Shown here: in pieces, positions 43,463-43,513 of the stretch
How positions within the stretch are numbered: the first letter of the stretch is position 1
How the letters are laid out: every line of letters starts with the position of its first letter
Source: Zygnema cylindricum
Taxonomy: Eukaryota > Streptophyta > Zygnematophyceae > Zygnematales > Zygnemataceae
Length of the DNA stretch: 43,513 nucleotides
Reading direction: 5' to 3'
Assembly: GCA_037447655.1 (NCBI GenBank)
Contig: JBBHKE010001346.1
Location: forward strand, 1-43,513
The notes under the pieces: generated by a model
The model's database searches: none
What the model saw: the letters and a program-made list of their open reading frames with translations, nothing else
What the model was told of the DNA's origin: nothing
Program-made: the position numbers and the translations under genes

Positions 43463-43513
<51 letters not shown>
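43463..43513. repeat. (TC)n microsatellite at the window end
   Basis: Pure TC run reaching the last base, within the intron that follows exon 8. Confidence 0.95.

Overview
This window is nuclear DNA from a eukaryote, most likely of the plant lineage (land plant or streptophyte alga); I cannot name the species. The evidence is a Ty1/copia retrotransposon, GT-AG introns with T-rich acceptors, nested repeat debris, microsatellites, a 10-base N gap and a very large Ser/Pro-rich gene. There are no bacterial-style operons and no CRISPR array.

Bases 1-20,390 are gene-poor repeat territory. A complete copia element lies at 2541-8419, with 815 and 797 bp LTRs and a 5-bp target duplication (AAATA). 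Its gag-pol is broken by one frameshift and two stop codons. Its LTR contains the gag start region and abuts a primer site matching the anticodon region of initiator Met-tRNA. Bases 9270-16,080 form a nest of older repeats: three diverged LTR-like copies (one inverted), two SINE-like copies, a tRNA-like relic and an inverted pair of about 440 bp. The LTR-like copies carry a row of small hairpins with AGGG-type loops whose stems vary in a compensated way. Two related TIR elements lie at 1296-1792 and 17,414-17,653.

Bases 20,500-21,730 switch from purine-rich to pyrimidine-rich on the + strand and lead into one large + strand gene that runs off the right end. I infer exons at 21728-21756, 23121-23600, 24735-24960, 25441-34968, 35286-35585, 35925-37199, 37758-42363 and 42792-43385, because donor and acceptor phases agree at every junction. 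The first three exons plus the start of the fourth encode about 265 residues of ordinary composition that I do not recognise. The rest is Ser/Pro/Leu-rich and is built of tandem repeats: about 14 copies of a 342-bp unit and roughly fifty copies of a 57-bp unit.

The main puzzle is whether all this pyrimidine-rich, mostly stop-free DNA is exon. Perfect GTAAGT donors sit on codon boundaries inside it. The repeat arrays slip frame at small indels. In the last large array the net frame changes, so part of the apparent coding sequence may be intron. A rival start at 25246 would give a secretory signal peptide directly joined to the Pro-rich domain.
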